A stretch of 64,000 nucleotides of DNA from Mycolicibacter senuensis (GCF_003284925.1 NZ_QMEX01000001.1:1-64000); one strand, 5' to 3'; shown: positions 24,500 to 33,921, counted from the stretch's first letter. Program-made: numbers and translations. Notes: generated from the sequence alone by a model not told the origin.

Positions 24500-25192
24500 G
24501 TGAGCAGCAGCCAGCCGGATCGAGTCCACGACGAAGACGACGACGATATCGACCCCCGCCGCACCCGGTCCCGCAATCGCTTATTGGACGCCGCGGCCGC
24601 GCTGCTCAGCACCGGTGGTGTCGAGGCCGTCACCGTCGAGGCGGTCACCAAAGCCTCCAAGGTGGCCCGAACCACCCTCTACCGCCACTTCGGCAGTTCG
24701 TCGCACTTGTTGGCGGCCACCTTCGAACGGCTGCTACCCCAAGTCACCCCGCCGGCACCGGCCGGCGGGACGGTGCGCGAACGCCTCATCGAACTGCTCA
24801 CCCGTCAGGCGGCGCTGTTCGCCGACGCCCCGCTACACGTCACCATGCTGGCCTGGCTGTCCCTCGGGCCGACCGCAACCACCGACCACACCGGCGGTGA
24901 ACACGCGGCCGGCACGCTGCGCGCACGCGTCGTCGACCAATACCGACAACCCTTCGACGCCATCCTGCAAAGCGCAGAAGCCCGCGCCGAACTCGACGAC
25001 TTCGACGTGAACCTCGCGTTGTGTCAACTCATCGGGCCGCTCGCCTTCGCCCGGATGACCGGACTGCACACCATGACCCCCGACGACACCACCCGCATCG
25101 TCGACGACTTCCTCACCGCTCATCAGCGCAAAACCACCCCCACCGCACCCACACCGCCCGGCGACAACGGTGTGCCGGTCACCGCCGACTAA
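24500..25192 (+). CDS. TetR-family transcriptional regulator
   Basis: A 230-aa TetR protein: an acidic N-terminus (DEDDDDIDPRRTRSRNRLLD), an HTH (TKASKVARTTLYRHFGSSS) and a C-terminal helical domain. GTG at 24500 is preferred to one 6 nt upstream because GAGGAG lies about 8 nt before it. Divergent from the thioesterase-tetR pair, with site C in between. Two TetR proteins in one cassette suggest dual ligand control. Confidence 0.84.
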   Translation: MSSSQPDRVHDEDDDDIDPRRTRSRNRLLDAAAALLSTGGVEAVTVEAVTKASKVARTTLYRHFGSSSHLLAATFERLLPQVTPPAPAGGTVRERLIELLTRQAALFADAPLHVTMLAWLSLGPTATTDHTGGEHAAGTLRARVVDQYRQPFDAILQSAEARAELDDFDVNLALCQLIGPLAFARMTGLHTMTPDDTTRIVDDFLTAHQRKTTPTAPTPPGDNGVPVTAD

Positions 25193-25342
25193 CGCCGGTC
25201 CGCCGCCGGTTCAGCGACCAACCGATCGGCAGACACCGACACGCCCTGGAAAGATCTCCCCACCACAGCCCGCCGGGCCAAATCTTGTCGATGACCTGGC
25301 AATCGGGCCGACGGGCACGGGCGGGCACTCACGAGTTGGCCA

Positions 25343-25383
25343 GGAGGCCGGGAAGGCCTCCGTCACGGCGGGCCAGGCCGTGA
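25343..25383. terminator. Paired terminator hairpins
   Basis: Two adjacent perfect 7-bp stems, GGAGGCC/GGCCTCC (5-nt loop) and TCACGGC/GCCGTGA (7-nt loop), between the convergent tetR and tnpC-like genes. Confidence 0.65.
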
Positions 25384-25413
25384 CCGCAGCACACCTCGGG
25401 GGGCGTACCGGGC

Positions 25414-25827
25414 TCAGGGGGTCTGTTCGTGCAGGGTGTCGAGTTGGCCGTAGAGCAGCTCGATGGTTGATTGTTGTTCTGCGACGGTGGCTTTGAGTGC
25501 GGCGATCTCTTTGTCTTTGGCGGCGAGTTTGTGGCGCAGCGCGGCGTGGATGCTGGTTTCGCGGCCAGTCGATGCCGGTTGTCGGTCGGTATGCCGGCCG
25601 CGGTATTGCTCGATGACGGTCACCAGGTCGTCGTGTTTGTAGATGGTTTTGCGGGACACCTTGGCGCGGCGGGACACGGTGGAGAAGTTGATGGTGGCGT
25701 TGGTCTTGCGCAGGTGGGCGATCGCCTTCTCGATGTCGCGGCGCTTCTCATCGCTGCGGGCCCGGCGGTATTGGTCCAGCGCATCGAGTGCCTTCTGGGT
25801 GGGCGGTGGCGGCTTGGGTCGGCTCAT
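25414..25827 (-). CDS. TnpC-like protein (DUF6262)
   Basis: A 137-aa protein with an HTH-like centre (FSTVSRRAKVSRKTIYKHD) and a C-terminal coiled coil (KDKEIAALKATVAEQQSTIE). This is the layout of TnpC/DUF6262 proteins that accompany Tn554-type recombinases and influence transposition orientation or efficiency. Its ATG overlaps the tnpB stop (ATGA). Confidence 0.8.
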   Translation of the reverse strand: MSRPKPPPPTQKALDALDQYRRARSDEKRRDIEKAIAHLRKTNATINFSTVSRRAKVSRKTIYKHDDLVTVIEQYRGRHTDRQPASTGRETSIHAALRHKLAAKDKEIAALKATVAEQQSTIELLYGQLDTLHEQTP

Positions 25828-28064
25828 CGCGGCGTGTCCGGGTCGGCCTTGCGCAGCACGGATTCGTGGCTTCCCCGGGTCGCGGTGCGCATGGTGGGTG
25901 CCCGGTTGGCGGTACCGGCTCCCGCGACACTGGTCGCGCTGCCATCGGTCACGTCGTCGCGGCGGAACCGGTCGAGGATGGCATCCAGCGAGGCGATTTC
26001 GCGGCGACGCTCGTGGATCCACACGTTGTCGTCGGTGAGCTCGCGCCCGGTGCGGGCACGGTACTGCTCGCGGCGGATGTCGATCAGCTTGAGGGTCTTG
26101 GCGCGTTGGTCGACCAGTTCGTCGAGGTGGGTGGCATCGGTGGCGAAATGCCCACAGGACAAGCAGGCGTTGCCCTTGTCGCAGCTGGCCACCGGCGGCA
26201 GCAGACATACCCCGTTGGGCAGCACCCGGTCGGTACGCGCCGAGAGCTGGGTCATGTCGTAGATGTCAGACGGGCTGATGGCGATGTCGGTGCCATGAGC
26301 GCCGATCTTTTTGTGCCGCAGGAACTCCGCTTCGGCCGTCGCTTGCAGGGTCGCCGCGTAACGCAGGGTCATCGCCGGCGAGGCGTGCCCGAGGTAGCGC
26401 TGCACCACATGGATGGGCACCCCGTCGTTGAGCAGCTCGGTGGCCCGGGTGTGGCGCAGCCGGTGAGTCTGGGAGAACCGCAGCGGATGGCCGGCGGTGT
26501 CGGTGAGGCCGTGGATGGTGTCGAGCCGATTGAGGATCCGGCTGTAGGAGTCATAGCTGCGTGGTCGTTGACCCTGGTGCTGATAGCGCACCCCCAGGAA
26601 CAGGTATTTCGGGTCCAAATGCGGGTAGCGCGCCCGGATCCAGTCTTGTTGTTCGCTGATCACGTTGACCACGGCCTGCTCGACCAGGATGGTGGGCACC
26701 ACCCCGTCGACTTTGGTCTGCTGGTAGCGCAGTTTGGCCACGAACCCGTCGGGATCGTCGGTGGCTCCGGCGGGGCGGTCGTGGCCCGGGATCGGTTGCA
26801 GTGGCTCGAAGTCGAGCATCAGAATCTCTGAGGCCCGGCGCCCGGTCAACGCTTGCAGCAGCCAGATCCGGGCCGCTTGCGGATCGCCGAGACCGGACAC
26901 GACCGAGATGGTGGAATCGGGGTGGGTGATGACCACCGGTTTGCCCGCGTCGGCGGCCAGCACGTCGAGATAGCACAGCATCCGCTGCAGTTCGGCGGTC
27001 GAAAACCAGGTCAGCTCCCGGCCGCCGCTGCGGCGTCGGCTGCGAAACGCCGCACCCCACAACCGGGTATGGGTGTCGGTCAACCGGCTCCAGCGAGGAT
27101 CCCCGGTCGCCGCGGCGGCTTCCTCGGCATGGTCCACCATGAACGTGTAGAACATCTGGATCTTGGACTGGACGACCGCGATCGTCGCAGCCGACAGCGG
27201 ACGCTCCGGTTTGGCCCGCGCGGCCGGTGATTTGAGGTACTCGGTGAACTCGGTGAACAACAGCCGCAGCGCCGCCCGGTCGGTGCTGATCACCGGATCA
27301 TCGATCCCACGTTCAGCCAAGAACGGGCCCAGGTGGCGGGTGATGCCGCGGGTGCGGCCGATCACCGACGACCAGCGCAGCAGTTCAGCCGTCAAACAGG
27401 TGCGCAGCCAGAACCGCACCCCTTCACGCAGCCAGGCCGGTTCGATCCCGCCGAGACGGGCAACCTGGTCGTGGCAGGGTTCGTGCTCACGCTGCGGGAT
27501 TCTGGGATCAGCGTCTAGATCCCAGATGTCATGAGACCACCATGACCGGTCGGTGCAGCGGACCGACACATACAGGTGCAGGTGCTCGATGAAACTGGCC
27601 ACGTTGCGCCGAAACCCAGCCGAGGGCAGCCGACCGGTGCGGCGCTCGAACTCGCGCACCCCGTGGCGCACGATGGCCTCGGCGCTCAGATCAGCAATAC
27701 TGGCCGGGTGACGCCGGTGCCGTTGGTGGTAGTCGGTGGCGGCGATACTGAGTGCGCCGCTGGTCCATTTCAGCAGCGACGGTTCGATCTTGCGACATTC
27801 TTCGTGTCCGCACAGCCACACCCACCACGCGAGCTCGTCGCAGAACCGTTGCGGCACACCGTGTGGGGTGAAGTCGTGGCCGTCCGGGGTGGGCCGGTAG
27901 CGCGGGTTGTGCTGGAAGACCGTATTGGCCGGGGCGGTATCCAGGTGATAGACCAGGTTGCGCCAGTGCGCGGGTACCTGTTGCCACTGCTGCGTCCACC
28001 GATCCTCGCCGCCACGATGGGTGGGCGCTGTGTGTGCCGGTGCAGGACTGTCATTGGCCGTCAC
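25824..28064 (-). CDS. Tyrosine recombinase, TnpB-like (Tn554 type)
   Basis: A 746-aa integrase with tyrosine-recombinase motifs: Arg in LTGRRASEIL, Lys in QTKVDG, HRLRHTRATELL, and YLGHASPAMTLRYA with the nucleophilic Tyr. A C-terminal CDKGNACLSCGHF zinc-like cluster is typical of TnpB. The N-terminal 300 aa is a long core-binding region. GTG at 28064 overlaps the tnpA stop by 14 nt. It acts with TnpA in strand exchange. Confidence 0.86.
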   Translation of the reverse strand: MTANDSPAPAHTAPTHRGGEDRWTQQWQQVPAHWRNLVYHLDTAPANTVFQHNPRYRPTPDGHDFTPHGVPQRFCDELAWWVWLCGHEECRKIEPSLLKWTSGALSIAATDYHQRHRRHPASIADLSAEAIVRHGVREFERRTGRLPSAGFRRNVASFIEHLHLYVSVRCTDRSWWSHDIWDLDADPRIPQREHEPCHDQVARLGGIEPAWLREGVRFWLRTCLTAELLRWSSVIGRTRGITRHLGPFLAERGIDDPVISTDRAALRLLFTEFTEYLKSPAARAKPERPLSAATIAVVQSKIQMFYTFMVDHAEEAAAATGDPRWSRLTDTHTRLWGAAFRSRRRSGGRELTWFSTAELQRMLCYLDVLAADAGKPVVITHPDSTISVVSGLGDPQAARIWLLQALTGRRASEILMLDFEPLQPIPGHDRPAGATDDPDGFVAKLRYQQTKVDGVVPTILVEQAVVNVISEQQDWIRARYPHLDPKYLFLGVRYQHQGQRPRSYDSYSRILNRLDTIHGLTDTAGHPLRFSQTHRLRHTRATELLNDGVPIHVVQRYLGHASPAMTLRYAATLQATAEAEFLRHKKIGAHGTDIAISPSDIYDMTQLSARTDRVLPNGVCLLPPVASCDKGNACLSCGHFATDATHLDELVDQRAKTLKLIDIRREQYRARTGRELTDDNVWIHERRREIASLDAILDRFRRDDVTDGSATSVAGAGTANRAPTMRTATRGSHESVLRKADPDTPR

Positions 28065-29268
28065 GGTTCACCTTCCACCCGGCGACATAGTTCTTCCATT
28101 CGGCCAGCGTGCGCATCTGCGCGTCGGCGGTCACCCAGCCGTAGGTCGACAACGTGGTCTGCACGTCGGCGTGCCCGAGACGGCGCATCACCACGTGCAC
28201 GTCCACCCCGGCCAGCAACAGCGCGGTGGCGTGGGTGTGGCGCAGCCAGTGCGGCGTCCACTGCTCAGGCAGCACATCGGCGCGGCGGGCGGTGATCAGA
28301 TCGACCTTGTCGTAGAGGGTTTCCGGGCGCAGCGGGGCGTAGCGCACGCCGCGCACCAGGTTGACGAACACGAAACACGACGCCAGGTCGCCGACCGCGA
28401 TATCCGCGCCGGCGGCCACCAGCTGCCACACATACTCGGTGTAGAGGGCGACCAGATCGTCGCCGATGTAGATCCGGCGCGGGCCCGATTTCGCGCGCAC
28501 CCCGTGCGGATGATCATCACGGCCCGCCACCAGTATCGACGGGGTACCACCACCGGCGATATCAAAGTCATGGTGGCGCAACGACAACGCCTCACCGATG
28601 CGCATGCCGGTTTCGGCCAGCACCGCGAAAAACAACCGATCACGCAGCCCCGCCCCGCCGCCCGACCATTCACCCGAGACTGTCTGGACACTGCACGCAT
28701 CCAAGATCGCGTTGACCTGCACGGGCAGCAGCACCGGTGTTTCAGCGCGCTGCAGCCCGCGCAGCCGGTGAATCGGCCCATCGTGTTCGCGTCTCGGGCC
28801 GACTCCGGCCAGAAACGGTGCATAGCGGCCCCGCCGGGACGTCCGAGCATGACTGGCGTACAACCGCCGGTAGGGGCGCACCAGGTCATGGGCATCGGCG
28901 AAATACCGGTACATCGACAACACCGCCGCGCTGCGCGGCAGCAGCGACGACTCGGCCAATCTCTGCTTTGGTTCACCGATACGGGCCACCCCGGGCAGAT
29001 CCCCGGTACGCAGATAGGCCAGGAACTGGCCGAACAGACTGGTGGGGAAATCATCCCACGCCGTACCGGTACCTTCCAGCACCGTCCACCACGCCGCCAG
29101 CCCATAGGCATAGGCGCGCAACGTGTTCGGCGAGCTCCCTTGGTTACGCAGAAACGTCAGGTACTCGCGCGCCGGGGCCACGGGCAATTTGTCGGCGCCG
29201 ACCACCGTGTAGGTGGGTGGTCGGTCCACAAAACGCACCCGCTGCACCTGTGCCACCGTCAGTAGCAC
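28051..29268 (-). CDS. Tyrosine recombinase, TnpA-like (Tn554 type)
   Basis: A 405-aa tyrosine recombinase: Arg in ETGMRIGEALSL, HWLRHTH (340-346), RRLGHADVQTTLSTYG with Tyr about 376. First of three coupled recombinase genes. GTG start 10 bp after the XRE-ImmA stop, so it may be read as part of that operon. In Tn554 relatives TnpA is the leading recombinase near the element's end. Confidence 0.86.
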   Translation of the reverse strand: MLLTVAQVQRVRFVDRPPTYTVVGADKLPVAPAREYLTFLRNQGSSPNTLRAYAYGLAAWWTVLEGTGTAWDDFPTSLFGQFLAYLRTGDLPGVARIGEPKQRLAESSLLPRSAAVLSMYRYFADAHDLVRPYRRLYASHARTSRRGRYAPFLAGVGPRREHDGPIHRLRGLQRAETPVLLPVQVNAILDACSVQTVSGEWSGGGAGLRDRLFFAVLAETGMRIGEALSLRHHDFDIAGGGTPSILVAGRDDHPHGVRAKSGPRRIYIGDDLVALYTEYVWQLVAAGADIAVGDLASCFVFVNLVRGVRYAPLRPETLYDKVDLITARRADVLPEQWTPHWLRHTHATALLLAGVDVHVVMRRLGHADVQTTLSTYGWVTADAQMRTLAEWKNYVAGWKVNRDGQ

Positions 29269-29278
29269 CCCACCATAT

Positions 29279-30535
29279 TCACGATGGCCTGCCGTTGCGG
29301 AAATCGTCCAACCGGATCACCTGGGAGCCACCGGCAGCGGGTGGGGCCGGGGTGCGGCCATGGCCGACACTGGCCGCGACCGGCCTATGCTCGGCCGCCG
29401 GCGCCGGTCGCTGCGTGGCCAAAAACCAATCCAGCACATCAGCGGGATAGATCATCGATTCCCGGGCGCTCAGCATCCGCACCGACGCGCCGCCGTAACA
29501 GCGCTCCACCCACTTGCGCAGCAGCCGCGGCCGCTCCGGGACGCGGTCAGCCCACCCCGGTTCCGTCATACCCCACGTATGCCCGGTGGCCGGGTTGATC
29601 CGTGAATGCAGCTGGGTGGTCAACATTTTCGCCCGGTCCGGCGCGATCAGCCCCGAATCCCGCAGATGCATGATCAACGACCCCAACGACAGGCCCCACT
29701 TGTCTTTGAGCGGACGCAGATTCAACAGCGACAACACCCGCGGCAACTCACCGGCGATAACCCCTGCCGGGGCCAACAACTCGGTCGCGAACCGGTTGGC
29801 CTCCAACTCATCGGCGGCACTGACCGAGCAATAGGCGTGACTGTGCAACACCAAATGACCGAGCTCATGGGCGACCGTGAACCGGGTCCGCTCCCACGAG
29901 TCGCTATCCCGTAGCACCAACAATGGGCGGTCCCGCAACCGGCCCACCCAACTGGAATACCCCAAATGCCGCTCATCACGAGAGCGCCCACCGGTCGCGG
30001 CGAACTCGCTTTCCCAATCACCGGCGACCCGGCGCCGGACAATCACCGGAGCGCCCAGCCGCTCGGCCTCATACATCAAATCATCAAGCGGCTCATCGGG
30101 TTCCAGGCCCATCGCCTCACGCAGACGCGCTGCGGCCACCGGAATCGAACTGTGCGCCAACTCATCCGGACTGACCGTCGGAACCTTCACCGGAGGCAGC
30201 TTCGATCGGCCGTCGAGCTCACCGAGGAAATCGCCAGCCAACGACGCGAACGTCGCCAAAAACTCCTGCTCACCCACCGTCATCGACTTCGGCGCCCGAA
30301 ACAACAACTCGTTCGCGCTGATCCGTGTCTGCGGCTCCGAGCTGAAAAACGCTGCAGGAAACCGGAACAACCCCGCCATCCGCGCAACATCGCCGTCGTT
30401 GAGCCGCACCGTCGGCGACTTCTCAATCTGGGACTGTCGCGACGTACTCCAGCCTGTGGCCGCCACCACCGACCGCGCCGTCATCCGCCTCAACAACCGG
30501 GCCTGCCGGACCCGTGCACCAAAAACCTCAATCAT
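29279..30535 (-). CDS. XRE regulator fused to ImmA/IrrE metallopeptidase
   Basis: A 418-aa protein. The N-terminal XRE-type HTH spans about 5-62 (SRQSQIEK). The ImmA/IrrE domain carries HELGH (223-227) and DELEANRFA with the third ligand E245. A C-terminal 150-aa region ends in a low-complexity tail. Such fusions sense stress and relieve repression of mobile elements or toxin genes. Position directly upstream of the recombinases suggests it governs their expression. Confidence 0.84.
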   Translation of the reverse strand: MIEVFGARVRQARLLRRMTARSVVAATGWSTSRQSQIEKSPTVRLNDGDVARMAGLFRFPAAFFSSEPQTRISANELLFRAPKSMTVGEQEFLATFASLAGDFLGELDGRSKLPPVKVPTVSPDELAHSSIPVAAARLREAMGLEPDEPLDDLMYEAERLGAPVIVRRRVAGDWESEFAATGGRSRDERHLGYSSWVGRLRDRPLLVLRDSDSWERTRFTVAHELGHLVLHSHAYCSVSAADELEANRFATELLAPAGVIAGELPRVLSLLNLRPLKDKWGLSLGSLIMHLRDSGLIAPDRAKMLTTQLHSRINPATGHTWGMTEPGWADRVPERPRLLRKWVERCYGGASVRMLSARESMIYPADVLDWFLATQRPAPAAEHRPVAASVGHGRTPAPPAAGGSQVIRLDDFRNGRPS

Positions 30536-30599
30536 CGTGCGCTCAATTCAACGTCACCGGGTTGGGAAACCCACATGCACCCAACACTGTGCACGACGG

Positions 30600-31301
30600 C
30601 TACGACGATTTCGGCGGACCGCCCTCCTCGTCCTGCTCGCGGGCGGCGTCCTCGTCGACGTCGACGAAGTCGTCGTCGCGGCGCCGAGTCCCCAACGACC
30701 CATCCCGACCGACCTCGCCGAGACCAACGTTGAACGAGCGGTCCTCCATGATCGGCGGGGGCAACGGCGTCCGGCCGTACAAAACCTCCACATTGTCGAG
30801 CAGCAGCCCCGCCGCCAGCACCGCACCACCGAAAAACCCGCGACCGTCCGGCCACCACAACAGATATTCCCGATACGCCTGGGGTTCGGCGATACCCTCC
30901 TGCCCGCCGATCGGGTGACCCAACACCTCCTCGATGCTGTACTGCTCCCCACCCGGCACAAACGGCACAGTGTCGATCAGCTGACCAGTCCGCCGGTTTC
31001 GCGGATGCTTGCGCACATAAATCCGTGAGCCCTTCTCGTCGACAAGAAGAACCCCCATCCCGTTGCCCGCCTTGACTTTTAGAGTCGAGTTGGGAGTCTG
31101 CCGCCGCAACCGCGACATCAGAAACGTTTCCAAAACCGAGCACGACACCGTGATCGGTCGGACATGGCTGCCCTGATCGATAAAACGATCCGGGACTTCC
31201 GGATGTCGCGCAGCCAGATCGCCGTGCGCCTCGCCCAAAACCTGCGCGTGCTGGCGAACGAGTTCCTCCACGAGCCGCTGAGGATCGTCGTGTAGCTCCA
31301 T
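30600..31301 (-). CDS. Hypothetical protein, 233 aa, first gene of recombinase operon
   Basis: No named domain recognised. It has a helical N-terminus (DPQRLVEELVRQHAQVLGE), a central mixed region (GMGVLLVDEKGSRIYVRKHP) and a very acidic tail. ATG at 31301 is chosen; an in-frame start 45 nt upstream would place the palindrome 31302-31319 inside the coding region. If transcription starts near the palindrome the mRNA could be nearly leaderless. Downstream lie xre-immA and tnpA-B-C. Confidence 0.65.
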   Translation of the reverse strand: MELHDDPQRLVEELVRQHAQVLGEAHGDLAARHPEVPDRFIDQGSHVRPITVSCSVLETFLMSRLRRQTPNSTLKVKAGNGMGVLLVDEKGSRIYVRKHPRNRRTGQLIDTVPFVPGGEQYSIEEVLGHPIGGQEGIAEPQAYREYLLWWPDGRGFFGGAVLAAGLLLDNVEVLYGRTPLPPPIMEDRSFNVGLGEVGRDGSLGTRRRDDDFVDVDEDAAREQDEEGGPPKSS

Positions 31302-31319
31302 GGGGTAAACATTTACCCC
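31302..31319. promoter_or_regulatory. Palindromic operator at the recombinase-operon start
   Basis: GGGGTAAA-CA-TTTACCCC, perfect 8-bp arms with a 2-bp centre, immediately 5' of the ATG at 31301. The best candidate target for the XRE-ImmA protein encoded downstream. Confidence 0.65.
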
Positions 31320-31379
31320 GGTTTCCCACACTCCACGTCGCGCCACGCCGCCGGCAGTCGGCGAAATTTTGGCTGCCCA

Positions 31380-31412
31380 TGACCTAATAGGTTACATGTG
31401 TGCGCAGGTTAA
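31380..31412. promoter_or_regulatory. Direct repeats upstream of the recombinase operon
   Basis: AGGTTAC at 31388 and AGGTTAA at about 31405, plus an ACCTAATAGGT near-palindrome at 31382-31392. Spacing of about one to two helical turns suggests a second regulatory site or promoter. Confidence 0.4.
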
Positions 31413-31431
31413 ATAGCAGTTCAACACACCT

Positions 31432-31740
31432 TTATGACCACATTTGAGAATTTAACCCCTGATAACCGCGGAACACGACCGCTTCAAACCCGATCCGAAG
31501 ATCGACGTGCACCATCTCCTCGTCTACGTCCGCGACGAGCACGATCAGGTCCTCGTCGACGTGCTCGAATGCTTCGCTGAGCCAGTTCCAGCACGCATCG
31601 CTCAGCGCCTGCTCGTCGGTGAAGAAGTACGTCGCAGGCTCGGTCTCCAGGTACACAGACCGAAGTCCTATCCGCGGCTCGAACCCGTGCCGCAGGATCG
31701 ACTCCGCCGACGAGCGTGGTGTCACATGCAGTAACCGCAC
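31432..31740 (-). CDS. ADP-ribosyltransferase-like small protein
   Basis: A 102-aa protein starting LLHVTPRSSAESILRHGFEP, a pattern (His, then a helix, then ILxxGF) typical of small ART or RNA 2'-phosphotransferase-like folds found in toxins and phage proteins. YFFTDEQAL follows. Too short for full classification; no antitoxin is obvious. Function is tentative. Confidence 0.5.
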   Translation of the reverse strand: MRLLHVTPRSSAESILRHGFEPRIGLRSVYLETEPATYFFTDEQALSDACWNWLSEAFEHVDEDLIVLVADVDEEMVHVDLRIGFEAVVFRGYQGLNSQMWS

Positions 31741-31863
31741 CGCACCCCCAGGTCAGGAACGCGCATCGAGGGCCGGGACGCACAACCACGACGCTGCTTC
31801 TGGAAGCATTTCGCCGCCGGCGGACCACCTGGCCGCGCATCTGGGCGACATCCCTCACCGTCG

Positions 31864-32124
31864 CTACCAGTCCGGTATCTCTATCCCGTGCTCAGTAGCC
31901 AAGGCCCGCCCGACATCCGTGAACCGGACCCAGGTGCTGCCTGGTTCGTCGCTGAAGGTGGTGATGAGCCCAGCCTGCTTGAGCTGAGTGAGATTCCCCC
32001 GATCTTCCTTTGCACCACCGACATTCCCACCCACGAGTGGACTGCCACCCCAATTCCCGGCATCCGCGGCATAGGCGAGGAACAGCTCCATGGAGCGCGG
32101 CGTGATGCCACTGACTTTGCTCAT
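31864..32124 (-). CDS. Winged-helix-like small protein
   Basis: 86 aa: helical N-terminus, GGNVGGAKEDRGNLTQLKQA, then LITTFSDEPGSTWVRFTDVG resembling the wing of a MarR/PadR-type fold, ending in a helix. ATG at 32124 lacks a strong ribosome site. Possible DNA-binding regulator; uncertain. Confidence 0.55.
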   Translation of the reverse strand: MSKVSGITPRSMELFLAYAADAGNWGGSPLVGGNVGGAKEDRGNLTQLKQAGLITTFSDEPGSTWVRFTDVGRALATEHGIEIPDW

Positions 32125-32163
32125 GCAATCCAACATACGAATCAGCCCATCCGAAACAGCTGC

Positions 32164-32538
32164 GCGACGCGGAGGGGCCCCGGAGTTTCAATGAACAACG
32201 GCCAGGAGCTGTTCAGCAGCCACAGCTGAGCACTCAGGACAGCATCACCGCCTGCAGGTAGCTCTGCCGGCCAACTAAACCCCGGGCCCTTCAGTGCCGG
32301 GGAAACAAGGCAGCGCCCGCACCCCGCCCAGCTAGCTACCGCGCCGACCCCACAACAGCAGCGCACCGCTGATGCAACGCATCCGCGGCACGGCGCCCGA
32401 GCATGAGGTTTCGTCCCATTGGATCGTGAAGATGCCGGGCCGCAGGCCGTGGTCGACTCATCGGATTCGCGTCCGGCGTCGGAACCAATAAGGGGCAGCA
32501 GCTCTGCGGGTATTGTCCGTGCTCGTTCCCCTGCGCAG
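32164..32538. other. Non-coding gap
   Basis: No firm gene. A 41-codon minus-strand frame at 32336-32461 (DPMGRNLMLGRRAADALHQR) is mildly coding-like but lacks a ribosome site. Confidence 0.3.
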
Positions 32539-33624
32539 TTATAGGAATGCCCATTCCACGGAGGGCTCCGATGCCACCACCTGGCCGCCGACCACGATGC
32601 TCAGGCCCTCGGATGTCGCTTCGTATCGGGTGCCATCAGCAGGGTTGATCGCGGTGAAGCCGTTCGAGTTCGAGGTGACCGTGTCGACACGGATCGCCGC
32701 TGAGTCACTCAGCCGCACTCCCTTGTAATAGAGGCTTTCGCCCGGTCCGTAACAAATCACCACGAGTGACGAAGCAGTTCGCAGGAGCATCGCCGCATGA
32801 TCTGCGATATCGCAGCGCGCGGAAGGGGACCCCAGAAATCCTTGAGTGTCCGCACCGGAGACGGGGAGCGGCGGGGTTGATCCGGGAACCGATACGTTCG
32901 GCGGGGGCGGTGGAGGAGGTTCCGGCCACGGCGGGGGCTGAGCTGTTTCTGGTGACGGAGGCGATTGCCGGCGCTCAGGAGCCGGAGGCGGCGTGTTCCA
33001 ATGACACTCAAGCGTGCGGAAGAAAAGGCTGTCCAGATCGCCGTCTGAGTCCTGCCGCCCAAACACCGCTGGTTGTACGTCTACGTTAGCTTTGAATGGT
33101 CCACTGCCGAGTATCTCGCGCTGGCCAGCCAAATCGAGGACCAGGGTGAGGACCTGTCCATCGGCCGTGGATGAGACCAACACGTTCTTGGGAGCCGATT
33201 TGTCAAACTCTGAAACATCGGCCTTCCAGCCCCAACCTACGCTCGGCGCCGGCGACGTTACATAGATCGGCCGGTCGTCGTGCGCTGGGATAATTTCGAA
33301 CACAATATCGATGCTGCCGGGTGCTTCTACGGGACCGAAGGGGCCCCGAACCACCCGCGGAGGGCGCGGCACCTTTACGGCAAAAGTCACTTCCAACTGC
33401 AGGCGTTGTCCACCCGCATGGGACAGCGTTACCTGCTGGACCCGCGTGACCGCGGGACCCATGGGGCTGGGATCATTACCCTTTGGCTGGCAACCCATGG
33501 TGTGAGGAAGCGCTGACCATCGGGTCGAACCGGGATCATCCTTTGCGCACCCAGCGGCGGCAACGGTGGCGCCAACCACGAGAACCACGATTCGCACTGC
33601 ACGCACCACCCAACCGGTGACCAT
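32539..33624 (-). CDS. Proline-rich secreted lipoprotein
   Basis: About 361 aa. The signal peptide (VRIVVLVVGATVAAAGC) ends in a lipobox with the acylated Cys. A beta-rich domain follows (about residues 70-200), then a Pro-rich linker (PPPWPEPPPPPPP), then a C-terminal domain (FLGSPSARCDIADHAAMLL) like those on the outside of mycobacterial surface proteins. ATG at 33624 is chosen to give a normal signal peptide; longer starts exist. Extracellular, function unknown. Confidence 0.68.
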   Translation of the reverse strand: MVTGWVVRAVRIVVLVVGATVAAAGCAKDDPGSTRWSALPHTMGCQPKGNDPSPMGPAVTRVQQVTLSHAGGQRLQLEVTFAVKVPRPPRVVRGPFGPVEAPGSIDIVFEIIPAHDDRPIYVTSPAPSVGWGWKADVSEFDKSAPKNVLVSSTADGQVLTLVLDLAGQREILGSGPFKANVDVQPAVFGRQDSDGDLDSLFFRTLECHWNTPPPAPERRQSPPSPETAQPPPWPEPPPPPPPNVSVPGSTPPLPVSGADTQGFLGSPSARCDIADHAAMLLRTASSLVVICYGPGESLYYKGVRLSDSAAIRVDTVTSNSNGFTAINPADGTRYEATSEGLSIVVGGQVVASEPSVEWAFL

Positions 33625-33921
33625 CATGAAAATGATTACAGCAAACGCCCGGCAGCCGCGTGCTGCAGCGGCGACATCCGACATCGTCACCACGTCGACG
33701 CGGGCAAGCGCAACTATCTGACCTCGAGCGAGAAGAAGGCGTTGACTGCAACCGGCTACCGCCGGGGCCCTAGGCCAAGCGAGACGCAACCTGCAGGTTC
33801 AGCGAATCGACGGCCTGGGCGACACCGCCACGGGGGCAACCGTCTGGCGGCGGGTCCAAGCAGGGCAGGCCGGGCACCCTTAGTTCAATGTCCCGCGGCG
33901 TAGCCGAGGATGCTTGCCCTG

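Noticed and set aside
25788..26831. Plus-strand 347-codon open frame
   Set aside because: Antisense shadow of tnpB; low-complexity and no homology-like motifs.
32336..32461. 41-codon minus-strand frame
   Set aside because: Mild coding character only; no ribosome site, no coupling to a neighbour.
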